This document shows positions 39,740 to 47,599 of a DNA stretch of 64,000 nt, piece by piece; the first letter of the stretch is position 1; every line of letters starts with the position of its first letter. The stretch is from Paenibacillus sp. (GTDB taxonomy: Bacteria > Bacteroidota > Bacteroidia > Bacteroidales > Muribaculaceae). The stretch is from NCBI GenBank assembly GCA_023663345.1, contig JAMPHR010000002.1, positions 383,034-447,033 on the forward strand, given 5' to 3'. The notes beneath the pieces were generated by a model, which had not been told where the DNA came from, did no database searches, and saw nothing but the letters and a program-made list of their open reading frames with translations. A program made the translations under genes and the position numbers.

Positions 39740-40465
39740 TTATCTCATATTCGCATTCTTGTCGCGCCTTGCCGCGGCGAGAATGCGTTTTTTCATGTCC
39801 CGTTCCATGGCCCGGCGCTCGCTACGGGTCATAGCGCCCTTGACGGGGGTGCCACGGAAGGTGGAGGGGTCGATGCGAAGCTCCATTATCTCGTCGGGCG
39901 ACGCACCCTCGCAAGCGGGATCGTAAATGACACATTCGCCATTCTCGATTTTTGCAGAAAGAGTGGACGGTGGACAATTGCCGGCTATTGAATCGGGGAG
40001 TTCCGCCCGGATAGCACCGTCGGCGGGAACTGCCGGGAGTGGACCGGCCATATTATCGGGATTGTCGGAGGGGACTGACGCTTCAGGAGCGGACAGGACA
40101 GGCTCATCGGAGCTGACCGGGGCCGGAGTAGACGCGTTGCGCTCCTTGCGCAAGCGGGCCCGCTCGCGAGCCTTGGCCGAACGCTCGATGGCAATGTCGA
40201 TCTCCTGGCGAAGAAATTCAAATCCACGCTGATCGGCAGGATCGGCGAGATAGAGAGCATAGTCAGTGTCGCGACTCAGATACAGCTCGAGGGAGCGCTC
40301 GATGTCGGAAGCCTTGGCGGGATTGTCGGCATAGACAAGGCGTATGCGCTGCACGAAACGGATGTAGGCCTTGCGTGAAATGGGGATACCCCACGAGGGG
40401 ACGCTGATGCGGGTCGATGCCGAGGAGACAGAGGTAGTGGTTGTGGCGGTGATGGTAGTATTCAT
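39740..40465 (-). CDS. Protein of unknown function, Ser/Thr-rich N-terminus
   Basis: About 241 aa. The frame is open to 40501, but a -7 box covers 40499-40506, so the ATG at 40465 (MNTTITATTTTSVSS) is the likely start. The N-terminal 15 residues are Thr/Ser-rich; a compact helical, Arg-rich segment follows (ISRKAYIRFVQRIRLVYADN, then RGFEFLRQEIDIAIERS), then a Pro/Ala-rich low-complexity stretch and a basic C-terminus (MKKRILAAARRDKN). No signal peptide, membrane segment or known motif is seen. It is convergent with the TPR gene, 14 nt apart. I do not recognise a family. Confidence 0.65.
   Translation of the reverse strand: MNTTITATTTTSVSSASTRISVPSWGIPISRKAYIRFVQRIRLVYADNPAKASDIERSLELYLSRDTDYALYLADPADQRGFEFLRQEIDIAIERSAKARERARLRKERNASTPAPVSSDEPVLSAPEASVPSDNPDNMAGPLPAVPADGAIRAELPDSIAGNCPPSTLSAKIENGECVIYDPACEGASPDEIMELRIDPSTFRGTPVKGAMTRSERRAMERDMKKRILAAARRDKNANMR
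39752..39793 (+). terminator. Terminator of the TPR gene, inside the convergent gene's 3' end
   Basis: CGCATTCT (39752-39759) pairs with AGAATGCG (39780-39787) and is followed by six T residues (39788-39793) on the plus strand. The hairpin lies within the last codons of the minus-strand gene ending at 39740, so coding sequence doubles as the terminator. Confidence 0.7.
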
Positions 40466-40498
40466 GGTCGATAAGTTTACGGTGATGTCGTTGTACCG

Positions 40499-40506
40499 CA
40501 AAGTTA
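40499..40506 (-). promoter_or_regulatory. -7 promoter element with overlapping palindrome
   Basis: The minus strand reads TAACTTTG. It overlaps one arm of an 8-bp inverted repeat (TTATCGCA 40504-40511 / TGCGATAA 40530-40537) that may be the terminator of the DUF3037 gene, an operator, or both. Confidence 0.6.
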
Positions 40507-40573
40507 TCGCATGATACAGCAGGAAAAGGTGCGATAATGTCGCGTTGTCAGAAAAAAAGACTGAAAACGTGCG

Positions 40574-40969
40574 CTAAGACACAGGCAGGATCAGTTCGGC
40601 GAAAAGACGGGCGAATGTGGCATCGAGGTCGGACGTGTGGCCGGGATGAGGCCGGGAGGTCTGGATACAGGCACTGCGCACAGCTGTGAGCCAACGGAAG
40701 CGTTCGTGGGCTTCGAGTGAACCGATAGGCCCCGGGCAACCACCGGCTATGCGGGTGAAGGAGTCGAGTTGGGCGCGGAGCGAATCAATCTCGACAGCCG
40801 GGCAGAAAGCCGAGATGCGGGTAGGGTCGCAATGCAAGGCCACGCGTATCCACCGCCGGCGCTTGCACATCATGATGAGGCCGACATTGATAAACTCCTC
40901 ACGTTCCACCCTGGGGAGGAAACGGATCACGGCATATTCATACAAGTGTCTTTCGGATGTCGATGGCAT
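40574..40969 (-). CDS. DUF3037 family protein
   Basis: A cytosolic protein of 131 aa with the DUF3037 opening YEYAVIRFLPRVEREEFINVG and a second conserved stretch around KRRRWIRVALHCDPTRI. The ATG at 40969 is preferred over an upstream TTG at 40996; either way it overlaps the end of the HipA-like kinase gene (32 bp with the ATG), which suggests coupled translation. DUF3037 and HipA-like kinase genes are frequent neighbours in other genomes (established); what they do together is not known to me. Confidence 0.85.
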   Translation of the reverse strand: MPSTSERHLYEYAVIRFLPRVEREEFINVGLIMMCKRRRWIRVALHCDPTRISAFCPAVEIDSLRAQLDSFTRIAGGCPGPIGSLEAHERFRWLTAVRSACIQTSRPHPGHTSDLDATFARLFAELILPVS

Positions 40970-41729
40970 GGTCAACGAATATTTTGGAGTTTTCAAGCCT
41001 TGTCTTCAAGAATCGGGAATACACGTCGCGCTGATCGGCAGGCGGAGTGTCGGGATCGGCCTGCAGGAACCAGTCGTCGGGGATGAGTGCCACCACGCTG
41101 TCGATAAGCGCCGGGGTAATGCGCTCCCTCATATAAGCGTCGGCCTCGGGCAGGCGGGACGCGAGCGGGAGCAGGGCGTGATCCTTGATGTAGGGGAACG
41201 GGGTGAGCGCGGTCCTCTCCCACCCTTGCCAGGCGTGATGGAAATAGAGCGATGCACCGTGGTCGATGAGCCACAGCTCGCGGTTCCACAGGAGCATATT
41301 GGTGTTGCGCACGGTGCGGTCCACATTGGTGAGGAAAGCGTCGAGCCACACGAGGCGCGAGGCGGTGTCGGGGTCGGTGGAGTTGACGGTCACGTCCCAG
41401 GTGAGGGCTCCGCTGAGGAAATGGAGGCCGAGATTGAGCCCGTGGCTCGCGCGGAGCAGATCCTGGATCTCCTCATCGCCCTCGGTGCGCCCGAAATCCT
41501 CGTCGAGGGTCAGGAACACCAATTCGGGCACACGCATACCTGCGGCGCTGGCTATCTCACCGCCTATCAGCTCGGCAATAAGGGCACGGGTGCCGTGACC
41601 GGCACCGCGGAACTTCACCACATATTTGAACCCGTCGTCGGCCTCGGCCAACGCGGGCAGGGAGCCGCCCTCGCGCAGAGGGGAGATGTAACGGTCGACG
41701 GCGGCCGTGCGCAATTCTATTTCAGCCAT
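40938..41729 (-). CDS. HipA-like kinase family protein
   Basis: A compact kinase-like protein of about 263 aa resembling the HipA_2 family, with the Lys-containing strand FKYVVKFRGAG, the catalytic-loop-like WLDAFLTNVDRTVRNTNMLL and the DFG-like metal site ELWLIDHGASLYFHH. It lacks the HipA N-terminal domain and a HipB-type partner, so it is probably not a classical toxin. The frame opens at 41759, but a -7 box at 41761-41768 makes the ATG at 41729 (MAEIELRTAAV) the likely start. Its 3' end overlaps the DUF3037 gene; together they form a two-gene operon. Confidence 0.82.
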   Translation of the reverse strand: MAEIELRTAAVDRYISPLREGGSLPALAEADDGFKYVVKFRGAGHGTRALIAELIGGEIASAAGMRVPELVFLTLDEDFGRTEGDEEIQDLLRASHGLNLGLHFLSGALTWDVTVNSTDPDTASRLVWLDAFLTNVDRTVRNTNMLLWNRELWLIDHGASLYFHHAWQGWERTALTPFPYIKDHALLPLASRLPEADAYMRERITPALIDSVVALIPDDWFLQADPDTPPADQRDVYSRFLKTRLENSKIFVDHAIDIRKTLV

Positions 41730-41760
41730 AAGAGTATGTCTAAAAAAATCTCTTGTCATA

Positions 41761-41768
41761 CAAATTTA
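41761..41768 (-). promoter_or_regulatory. -7 promoter element for the HipA-like/DUF3037 operon
   Basis: The minus strand reads TAAATTTG (TAnnTTTG), 32 nt before the ATG at 41729. It rules out the ATG at 41759 as the start. Confidence 0.55.
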
Positions 41769-41810
41769 CAACAAATCGGGGAGCATAATCATCAATCGGG
41801 AGCAAAAAAA

Positions 41811-41842
41811 TTGCATTTTCCGGCACAAAAATCGTATCTTTG
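41811..41842 (+). promoter_or_regulatory. Promoter for the RlmL-like gene, with a long leader
   Basis: TATCTTTG at 41835-41842 with TTG at 41811-41813 (21-nt spacer). The leader to the ATG at 42041 is about 190 nt, unusually long for this window. It holds a direct repeat CACCCTATCC (41861-41870 and 41891-41900, 30 bp apart) and a small open frame. Confidence 0.6.
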
Positions 41843-41884
41843 CAACTGAATAAGAGAATTCACCCTATCCTCCCGCTTTAAATT

Positions 41885-41986
41885 ATGGTACACCCTATCC
41901 CCATCCACCTCAACCGAGCTGTGTGCAGTCGCGTCGACATGCACCGGGCAGGCGCGTGGACGGGCTTAGCGTCATGTCAGGGCTGA
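41885..41986 (+). CDS. Possible 33-codon leader peptide
   Basis: A short open frame in the leader of the methyltransferase gene: ATG at 41885, TGA at 41984-41986, encoding MVHPIPIHLNRAVCSRVDMH and 13 further residues ending SCQG. It ends 54 nt before the main start codon. GACATG (41935-41940) and CATGTC, about 32 nt on, could pair within it. It may be a regulatory leader peptide or only chance; no homologue is known to me. Confidence 0.3.
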   Translation: MVHPIPIHLNRAVCSRVDMHRAGAWTGLASCQG

Positions 41987-42040
41987 AACAATATCTAAAT
42001 CATCATATCTCACCCCACCTTCATTAATTCTATAAGGTAT

Positions 42041-43684
42041 ATGTCACAAAAATTTGAAATGGTAGCCAAGACCCTGAAAGGCCTTGAAGAAGTGCTCGCG
42101 GAAGAGCTGCGCACCCTTGGCGCGGAGAATGTCGAGCCCGGATGCCGCATGGTGTCCTTCGAGGGGGATCTTGCCATGATGTACAGGGCCAACCTGTGTT
42201 GCCGCACCGCGCTGAGCATCCTGCGCCCCATCTACAAATTCATGGCCGCTGACCCCGACACATTGTACGAAATGGTCAAGGAATATGACTGGGGCGGGAT
42301 ACTGACGCTCGGCAAGACATTCTCGATCGACACCACCAGCCACTCCAACGAGTTTACCCACTCACGCTTCGTGACCTATCGCGTGAAGGATGCGATAGTG
42401 GACTGGTTCAAGGACCGTTTCGGCCCCGACAAGCGTCCCGGCGTGCGCCTGACCGATGCCGACGTGATGATCAACGTACATATCGACGGCACACGAGTGA
42501 CCCTGTCGCTCAACTCGTCGGGCGAGTCGCTCCACAAGCGCGGATGGCGTGTGGCCCAGACCGAGGCCCCCATTAACGAGGTGCTTGCCGCCGGCATAAT
42601 ACTCAAGAGCGGATGGCGTGGCGACTGCCCGCTGGTGGATCCCATGTGTGGCTCGGGCACATTCCTTGTCGAAGCCGCCCTCATCGCCGCCAACATCAAG
42701 CCGGGATCGTTCCGCGAGACCTGGCCTTTCCAGCAGTGGAAGGACTGGGATCCCGAACTGTTTGCCTCGGTACTGAGCGAGGGACAGGAGGAGGAACCCC
42801 GCGAACTGCCATTCAAGATATACGGCTCGGACATCTCGCCCAAGGCCATCGACATCGCCGAGCGCAATGTGATGGCTGCCGGAGTGGACGAGTACATCAA
42901 CCTGCGTGTGCGCCCGCTCCAGCAGTGGGACGAGGCTCCCGCCGGGGGCATTCCCGGTGTCATCATCACCAATCCCCCCTACGGCGAGCGCATCAACCCC
43001 GAGGATATCGAGGGACTTTACCGCATGTTCGGCACCAAGCTCAAGAGGGTGTTCTGCGGCTATCATGCATGGGTGATCTCGTCCAACGAAGATTGCCTGG
43101 CCCACATAGGTCTCACGCCTTCGGTCAAGGAGCAGTTGCAGAACGGTGGTATCGATTGCGAACTGAGAGAATACGTAAGCTTCGAAGGCTCGAAAAGCGA
43201 GTTCCGCGCCGCCGGAGGCAGCATCAAGGGGGACCGCCCGATGCGTGACGACAAGTCGCGCCGTCTGCCCCGCAAGAGCGATGCCGAATGGAGCCGCGAT
43301 GCCCGCGAGAAGGGCATGGGTGGCAAGCGTGGCGACAAGGGCGCACGCCGTGGATTGCCCAAGGATACTCCGCTGAGCGAGAAGTATCGTCCGAAGAAGG
43401 GTGGATTTGCCCGCAACGAGGAGCGTCGCCGCCGTTTCAAGGAAGAGACCGCCCGCGAGGGGGAACGCCGGTATGAACGCAAGAACCCCGAGGCACGCAA
43501 CAGCGGAGAGTTCCGCAACGAGGCCGAGGAGATCCTGGCACGCCGTCGCAATATCCATGCCCTGAAGAGTCTGGGCGAGTCTCCCAAGATGCCTTCGATC
43601 CCCTCGAGCGACGGCCCGTTCATGCGCACCCGTCGCCGTGGCTGGAAACGCCCCGACACCGATACTACGGGGGAATCCGATTAA
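42041..43684 (+). CDS. THUMP-domain class I rRNA methyltransferase with basic tail
   Basis: A 547-aa SAM-dependent RNA methyltransferase of the RlmL/YpsC type, probably making m2G in 23S rRNA. Domains: THUMP region (about 1-160, opening FEMVAKTLKGLEEVLAEEL) and Rossmann methyltransferase (about 165-390) with VDPMCGSGTFLVEAALIAA, IYGSDISPKAIDIAERN and the catalytic TNPPYGERI. From about residue 395 a 150-residue Arg/Lys/Glu-rich disordered tail follows (for example RNEERRRRFKEETAREGERR), likely an RNA-binding extension. The start at 42041 is supported by the protein beginning and by the promoter 200 nt upstream. Confidence 0.9.
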   Translation: MSQKFEMVAKTLKGLEEVLAEELRTLGAENVEPGCRMVSFEGDLAMMYRANLCCRTALSILRPIYKFMAADPDTLYEMVKEYDWGGILTLGKTFSIDTTSHSNEFTHSRFVTYRVKDAIVDWFKDRFGPDKRPGVRLTDADVMINVHIDGTRVTLSLNSSGESLHKRGWRVAQTEAPINEVLAAGIILKSGWRGDCPLVDPMCGSGTFLVEAALIAANIKPGSFRETWPFQQWKDWDPELFASVLSEGQEEEPRELPFKIYGSDISPKAIDIAERNVMAAGVDEYINLRVRPLQQWDEAPAGGIPGVIITNPPYGERINPEDIEGLYRMFGTKLKRVFCGYHAWVISSNEDCLAHIGLTPSVKEQLQNGGIDCELREYVSFEGSKSEFRAAGGSIKGDRPMRDDKSRRLPRKSDAEWSRDAREKGMGGKRGDKGARRGLPKDTPLSEKYRPKKGGFARNEERRRRFKEETAREGERRYERKNPEARNSGEFRNEAEEILARRRNIHALKSLGESPKMPSIPSSDGPFMRTRRRGWKRPDTDTTGESD

Positions 43685-43958
43685 GCAGGAGCTCAATCGG
43701 AGGTTATGGGGTCATGGAGGTTATAAGGTTATGATTTCCGGAGCTTTGTAATTCCAGACATTCTTTTTCCCGCCGGCGTTGCCGACGATGGGATCCATCC
43801 TATAAACCATACAACCCCGCCCCTCGACACTCATCCTCTTTCTCATACTATAAATGTCAATTCAAGTCAATCTCAACACCATAAAACATCCTGTGAGCAA
43901 TCAGCCCGAGAAGAGCCCTTTCAATGCGGGCGAGACACTCCAGGAAAAAACTTCACCC

Positions 43959-45251
43959 ATGACAGTACTGCTACTCGGTTCAGGCGGTCGCGAATGTGCG
44001 CTGGCCTGGAAAATAGCCCAGAGCCCCGCGCTCAAGCATCTCTACATCGCACCAGGCAACGGCGGAACAGGCGCCTACGGCGAGAATGTACAGCTTTCAC
44101 CCCTCGACTTCGAGGCCATCGAGAAATTTGTGGCCGACAAGGGGGTTGACATGATTGTGGTAGGCAACGAGGACCCGCTCGTGGCCGGAATCTACGACTA
44201 TTTCCAGGGACGCGAGGGCGCTCCGCTCATCGTGGGTCCCTCAAAGGCCGGTGCCGCTCTGGAAGGCAGCAAGGATTTCGCCAAGCAGTTCATGATGCGC
44301 CACAATATCCCCACCGCCCGCTACCGCAGCTTCACTGCCGAGACCGTGGCCGAGGGCGAGAAGTTCCTCGAGGAGCTCAAAGCCCCCTACGTGCTCAAGG
44401 CCGACGGCCTGGCTGCCGGCAAGGGTGTGCTGATCATCAATGATCTGGACGAAGCCAAAGCATCGCTCCGCGAGATGCTCTCGGGCATGTTTGGCCAGTC
44501 ATCGGCTACCGTTGTTATAGAGGAGTTCCTCAAGGGCATCGAGTGCTCGGTGTTCGTGCTCACCGACGGCAACGGCGGTTACCGCATCCTCCCCGTAGCC
44601 AAGGACTACAAGCGTATCGGCGAGGGTGATACCGGCCCCAACACCGGTGGCATGGGCGCTGTGAGCCCCGTGGCCTTTGCCGACGAGACCTTCATGAAGA
44701 AGGTGGAGGAGCGCATCATCCTCCCCACCGTCAACGGCCTCAAGGCCGAGGGGATCGTCTACCGCGGATTCATCTTCCTGGGACTCATCGAGGTAGATGG
44801 CGAGCCGATGGTGATAGAGTACAATGTGCGCATGGGCGACCCCGAGACCGAGGTAGTGATGCTCCGCATTGCATCCGACCTGCTCCCGCTCCTGCGCGGA
44901 GCCGCCGAGGGCAACCTGGGCGACATGCCTCTGGCCATAGATCCCCGCTACGCCACCACTGTGATGGTAGTATCGGGCGGATATCCCGGCTCCTACCCCA
45001 AGGGTAAGGTGATCACCGGCACTGACGATGTGAAGGATGTGACACTGTTTCACGCCGGCACCAAGCTGCTGCCCGACGGCACACTCGTGACCTCGGGTGG
45101 ACGCGTGATCGCCTGCAGTGCCTACGGCAAGGATATCGACGAAGCTCTGGCCCGCTCGTTCCGTGGCGCCACCGATGTGACCTACGAGGGAAAATATTTC
45201 CGCCGTGACATCGGAGCCGACCTCAAAGCCATCCTGAACAACAAGAAATAA
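43959..45251 (+). CDS. purD: Phosphoribosylamine-glycine ligase
   Basis: Purine synthesis ATP-grasp enzyme that joins phosphoribosylamine and glycine. The ATG at 43959 gives MTVLLLGSGGRECALAWKIA, the standard GARS start, and 430 aa; the frame is open 35 codons further to 43854 but those residues are not family-like. ATP-grasp parts: YVLKADGLAAGKGVLIIN, EEFLKGIECSVFVLTDG, the metal-binding segment YNVRMGDPETEVVMLRI and the C-terminal GGRVIACSAYGKD. No exact promoter box was found in the 170 nt upstream; it carries only short AGGTTAT repeats (43700-43730). Confidence 0.95.
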   Translation: MTVLLLGSGGRECALAWKIAQSPALKHLYIAPGNGGTGAYGENVQLSPLDFEAIEKFVADKGVDMIVVGNEDPLVAGIYDYFQGREGAPLIVGPSKAGAALEGSKDFAKQFMMRHNIPTARYRSFTAETVAEGEKFLEELKAPYVLKADGLAAGKGVLIINDLDEAKASLREMLSGMFGQSSATVVIEEFLKGIECSVFVLTDGNGGYRILPVAKDYKRIGEGDTGPNTGGMGAVSPVAFADETFMKKVEERIILPTVNGLKAEGIVYRGFIFLGLIEVDGEPMVIEYNVRMGDPETEVVMLRIASDLLPLLRGAAEGNLGDMPLAIDPRYATTVMVVSGGYPGSYPKGKVITGTDDVKDVTLFHAGTKLLPDGTLVTSGGRVIACSAYGKDIDEALARSFRGATDVTYEGKYFRRDIGADLKAILNNKK

Positions 45252-45259
45252 TCAGTTCT

Positions 45260-46207
45260 ATGACCCGGCGCGAGACACGATTCACCAATCTGCTGCGCTC
45301 ACGCGGCATAGGCTTCATCATCACAGCCGTCTCGGCATGGATGACGTGGAGATGTATCCCGTCATTCATGCCCGAGGGGCTTTTTGCCGTGATGCCCGAG
45401 CTGTCGTGGGCCGTCAACCTGGCACTGCTCATCGCTGTGGCCGGGGCTATGATAGCCGTCAACAGGCAGTTCAACCTGTTGCGCACGGTGTCGGTATTCT
45501 TCTCGGCCTATTTCCTGTTCATCACCGCATCCACACCGGTAGCCTCGACATTTGCCGGGGTCGGCCCTATGCTCGCTCTGGTGGCCATATTGGGGATGTG
45601 GATACTCTTCACCCTCTACAACGAGCGGCGTAGCGACCGGCGCATATTCCTGATATTCACCTTGCTGAGTGCGGGCACGCTGGTCGACTGGCATTTCCTC
45701 TTCTTCGTGCCTGTGTTTGTGGTGGGACTTGCCCAGATGCGCATACTGCGGTTCAAGAAAGCGATGGCCGCGCTTATAGGCCTCGTCACGCCACCGTGGA
45801 TAGTGTTTGGCCTCGGACTCATGCCCATCCCCACGCTCCCACACATCTTTTTCACGCCCCCTACCCTGCTGTTGTCGATGCCGGGAGGATGGCCGTTTCT
45901 GTGTACGGTGTTGCTCACCATCATCGTGGGATTCCTGCTCGGACTCGCCAACCTGATACGCATAATCGGCTTCAACGCCCAGGCCCGCGCATACAACGGT
46001 TTCCTCTCACTGCTCGGCATTACCACCGGAGTGCTTGCCATAGTGAATTTCACTGACCTGCAAGTGTATGTGCCGTTGCTCAATGCCTGCGTGGCCTTTC
46101 AGGTGGGACATTTCTTCCGCGCCACGGCCTCGCGTCGCGGCTATATACTCATACTCGGCCTCCTGGCCTCCTACACCGCTTTATATATATGGGCGACAGC
46201 GATATGA
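45260..46207 (+). CDS. Multi-pass inner-membrane protein of unknown function
   Basis: A 315-aa very hydrophobic protein with about nine membrane segments, separated by short basic loops (NERRSDRRIFL, QMRILRFKKAM). It starts 8 nt after the purD stop and is probably co-transcribed with it. The layout resembles uncharacterised Bacteroidetes membrane proteins; I cannot assign a function. Confidence 0.75.
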   Translation: MTRRETRFTNLLRSRGIGFIITAVSAWMTWRCIPSFMPEGLFAVMPELSWAVNLALLIAVAGAMIAVNRQFNLLRTVSVFFSAYFLFITASTPVASTFAGVGPMLALVAILGMWILFTLYNERRSDRRIFLIFTLLSAGTLVDWHFLFFVPVFVVGLAQMRILRFKKAMAALIGLVTPPWIVFGLGLMPIPTLPHIFFTPPTLLLSMPGGWPFLCTVLLTIIVGFLLGLANLIRIIGFNAQARAYNGFLSLLGITTGVLAIVNFTDLQVYVPLLNACVAFQVGHFFRATASRRGYILILGLLASYTALYIWATAI

Positions 46208-46238
46208 GGCATTTATTGCCTAAACATGGATAATGGTA

Positions 46239-46269
46239 TTGCTTTTTTATTCTTAATTCAATATCTTTG
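46239..46269 (+). promoter_or_regulatory. Promoter upstream of the structured leader
   Basis: TTG at 46239-46241, a 20-nt spacer, then TATCTTTG at 46262-46269. It would start a transcript about 300 nt before the ATG at 46580. A second, weaker box TAGCTTTG at 46346-46353 would start transcription close to 46360, just before the first stem of the structured leader. Confidence 0.6.
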
Positions 46270-46345
46270 CATCCAATACCAACAAAAAATAATAATGCCA
46301 ATGATATAAACCAGTCTATTAGGACATATTATTACATATAAGCGT

Positions 46346-46353
46346 TAGCTTTG
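46346..46353 (+). promoter_or_regulatory. Second -7 element, directly before the structured leader
   Basis: TAGCTTTG matches TAnnTTTG; there is no good -33 partner. A start near 46360 would leave only about 10 nt before the first stem at 46370. Confidence 0.4.
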
Positions 46354-46369
46354 ATCTTGTTTCTGAAAA

Positions 46370-46559
46370 TCGCCAAAATTTCATTAAGCAACCAAGAGAA
46401 AAAAGTTGATGCTCACGCCATAGGCGTGGGCTTTTACTTGTTTTGGTTGCGAGTGTTTGGCGATACTCCAGAAACAGACAAGCGGAGTCCACGCTTTTTC
46501 GTGTCCAAGCCCGTCGCCAGCACTTTTTTCATTGCCTAAGGACTCAGGCAAAATACCTG
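46370..46559 (+). ncRNA. Candidate structured leader or small RNA with alternative pairings
   Basis: Three nested perfect or near-perfect helices form one long hairpin: TCGCCAAA (46370-46377) with TTTGGCGA (46456-46463), GCAACCAA (46388-46395) with TTGGTTGC (46443-46450), and GCTCACGCC (46411-46419) with GGCGTGGGC (46423-46431). Downstream are ACTCC/GGAGT (46465-46469, 46484-46488), CACG/CGTG (46490-46493, 46500-46503), and TTGCCT/AGGCAA (46532-46537, 46546-46551). GGCGA (46459-46463) can instead pair with TCGCC at 46514-46518, and CAGG (46545-46548) with CCTG (46556-46559), so mutually exclusive folds exist. Open frames across it on both strands start at non-ATG or chance codons and look non-coding. 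It lies directly upstream of the secreted-protein gene. Confidence 0.5.
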
Positions 46560-46579
46560 AAACCACATATTTTTAAGCT

Positions 46580-47578
46580 ATGAAAATATTTAATCTAATC
46601 TTATTTATTGTGATAATGCTGTTCCCTTGTACCTCAAACGCTTACATCAAACTCGGAGGCAAGGTGGGCAAACGGTCACTAATTGAAATCGGACCGGAAC
46701 TTAAGTCAAATGACCTCGACCATTCATTCCGCTTTTCATCGTTGCCATACGGCCTAAGACTTGAAGTCTCAAGTAATGTTGCAGCTGATGAAATAGTACG
46801 TCTCAAACCTCGTGACGCCAAGAAAATGGATAAGGCACCCCTCCATATATCCACTGTTGAACCTGCCGACTTTGTAAGAGAAGAACTCAATAAATATATT
46901 CGGGAAATGGGGATAGTAATGTATGCCGATCCTAAAACCGACAGAATCCTTCGGGTGACAGTGGTACAGTTTGATGCAGGCGAACTGGAGGCTGATGCTA
47001 AGACTGTGCTCAGTTATGAAGTTGTCGATCAGGAAGGTAATGTACTCATTCCCACCCAGACCGCATCGGGATATGACAAATCACGCATGATGAAATATGA
47101 CAAAGTTCTTGCAAAATCATGTGCAAAAGCGATGTCGGCAATAGACTGGAACTCAATTGCATATCAGTTAGGCAAAACGAAAACATCCGGACAAACATCC
47201 AAACCAACGTATTCAAGCTCCCGACCCGATGAAGACCCTGTAGCCAAAGTAAAAGGCGACGGAGACACAGCATTGGAAAACACCATAATCAGATGGTACA
47301 TTCTTTCATCACCCCAAGGTGCAGATGTATCATGGCGAGTAGTATCCTCGACTTCCGATGTGAAAAATACCAACTCCAATTACATCGGCACAACTCCGTA
47401 TGAATCAACCGAGTCGTTTGATATTAAGGGACTTTCCACACAAAATGCAGGAAATGTACAGATAGAGATAACATGCGAAAAACAAGGTTATCTCACTCAA
47501 AAGAAACGGTTTAACGTGAGACAAGCCATAGATCAGAACGAAATATCGGCTAAGTTTAATCTCGTAAAGGAAGAATAA
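46580..47578 (+). CDS. Secreted protein of unknown function with PEGA-like C-terminus
   Basis: A 332-aa exported protein: Sec signal (about 1-22, ending SNAYI), a central domain (45-200) with segments such as LRLEVSSNVAADEIVRLKP and DRILRVTVVQFDAG, a Ser/Thr/Pro-rich linker (about 205-240), and a C-terminal beta domain (245-332) with SSPQGADVSWRVV, IGTTPYESTESF and KQGYLTQKKRFNV, which resembles a PEGA domain. Codons are clearly more AT-rich than in purD and pdxB on either side, a possible sign of recent acquisition. It sits behind the structured leader. Function not recognised. Confidence 0.7.
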   Translation: MKIFNLILFIVIMLFPCTSNAYIKLGGKVGKRSLIEIGPELKSNDLDHSFRFSSLPYGLRLEVSSNVAADEIVRLKPRDAKKMDKAPLHISTVEPADFVREELNKYIREMGIVMYADPKTDRILRVTVVQFDAGELEADAKTVLSYEVVDQEGNVLIPTQTASGYDKSRMMKYDKVLAKSCAKAMSAIDWNSIAYQLGKTKTSGQTSKPTYSSSRPDEDPVAKVKGDGDTALENTIIRWYILSSPQGADVSWRVVSSTSDVKNTNSNYIGTTPYESTESFDIKGLSTQNAGNVQIEITCEKQGYLTQKKRFNVRQAIDQNEISAKFNLVKEE

Positions 47579-47599
47579 TTCATACTATTATCCATAGAG

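Noticed and set aside
40938-41729. Classical HipBA toxin-antitoxin
   Set aside because: No HipB-like DNA-binding partner is adjacent and the kinase lacks the HipA N-terminal subdomain; the neighbour is DUF3037.
43854-43958. 35-residue N-terminal extension of PurD
   Set aside because: The family starts at the ATG at 43959 with MTVLLLGSGGRE; the extension is polar, unlike any known PurD part, and probably 5' leader.
46351-46566. Two overlapping open frames of about 60 codons on opposite strands
   Set aside because: They follow the arms of the nested inverted repeats, one begins at a TTG, and neither has a signal or domain; the region is read as structured leader.
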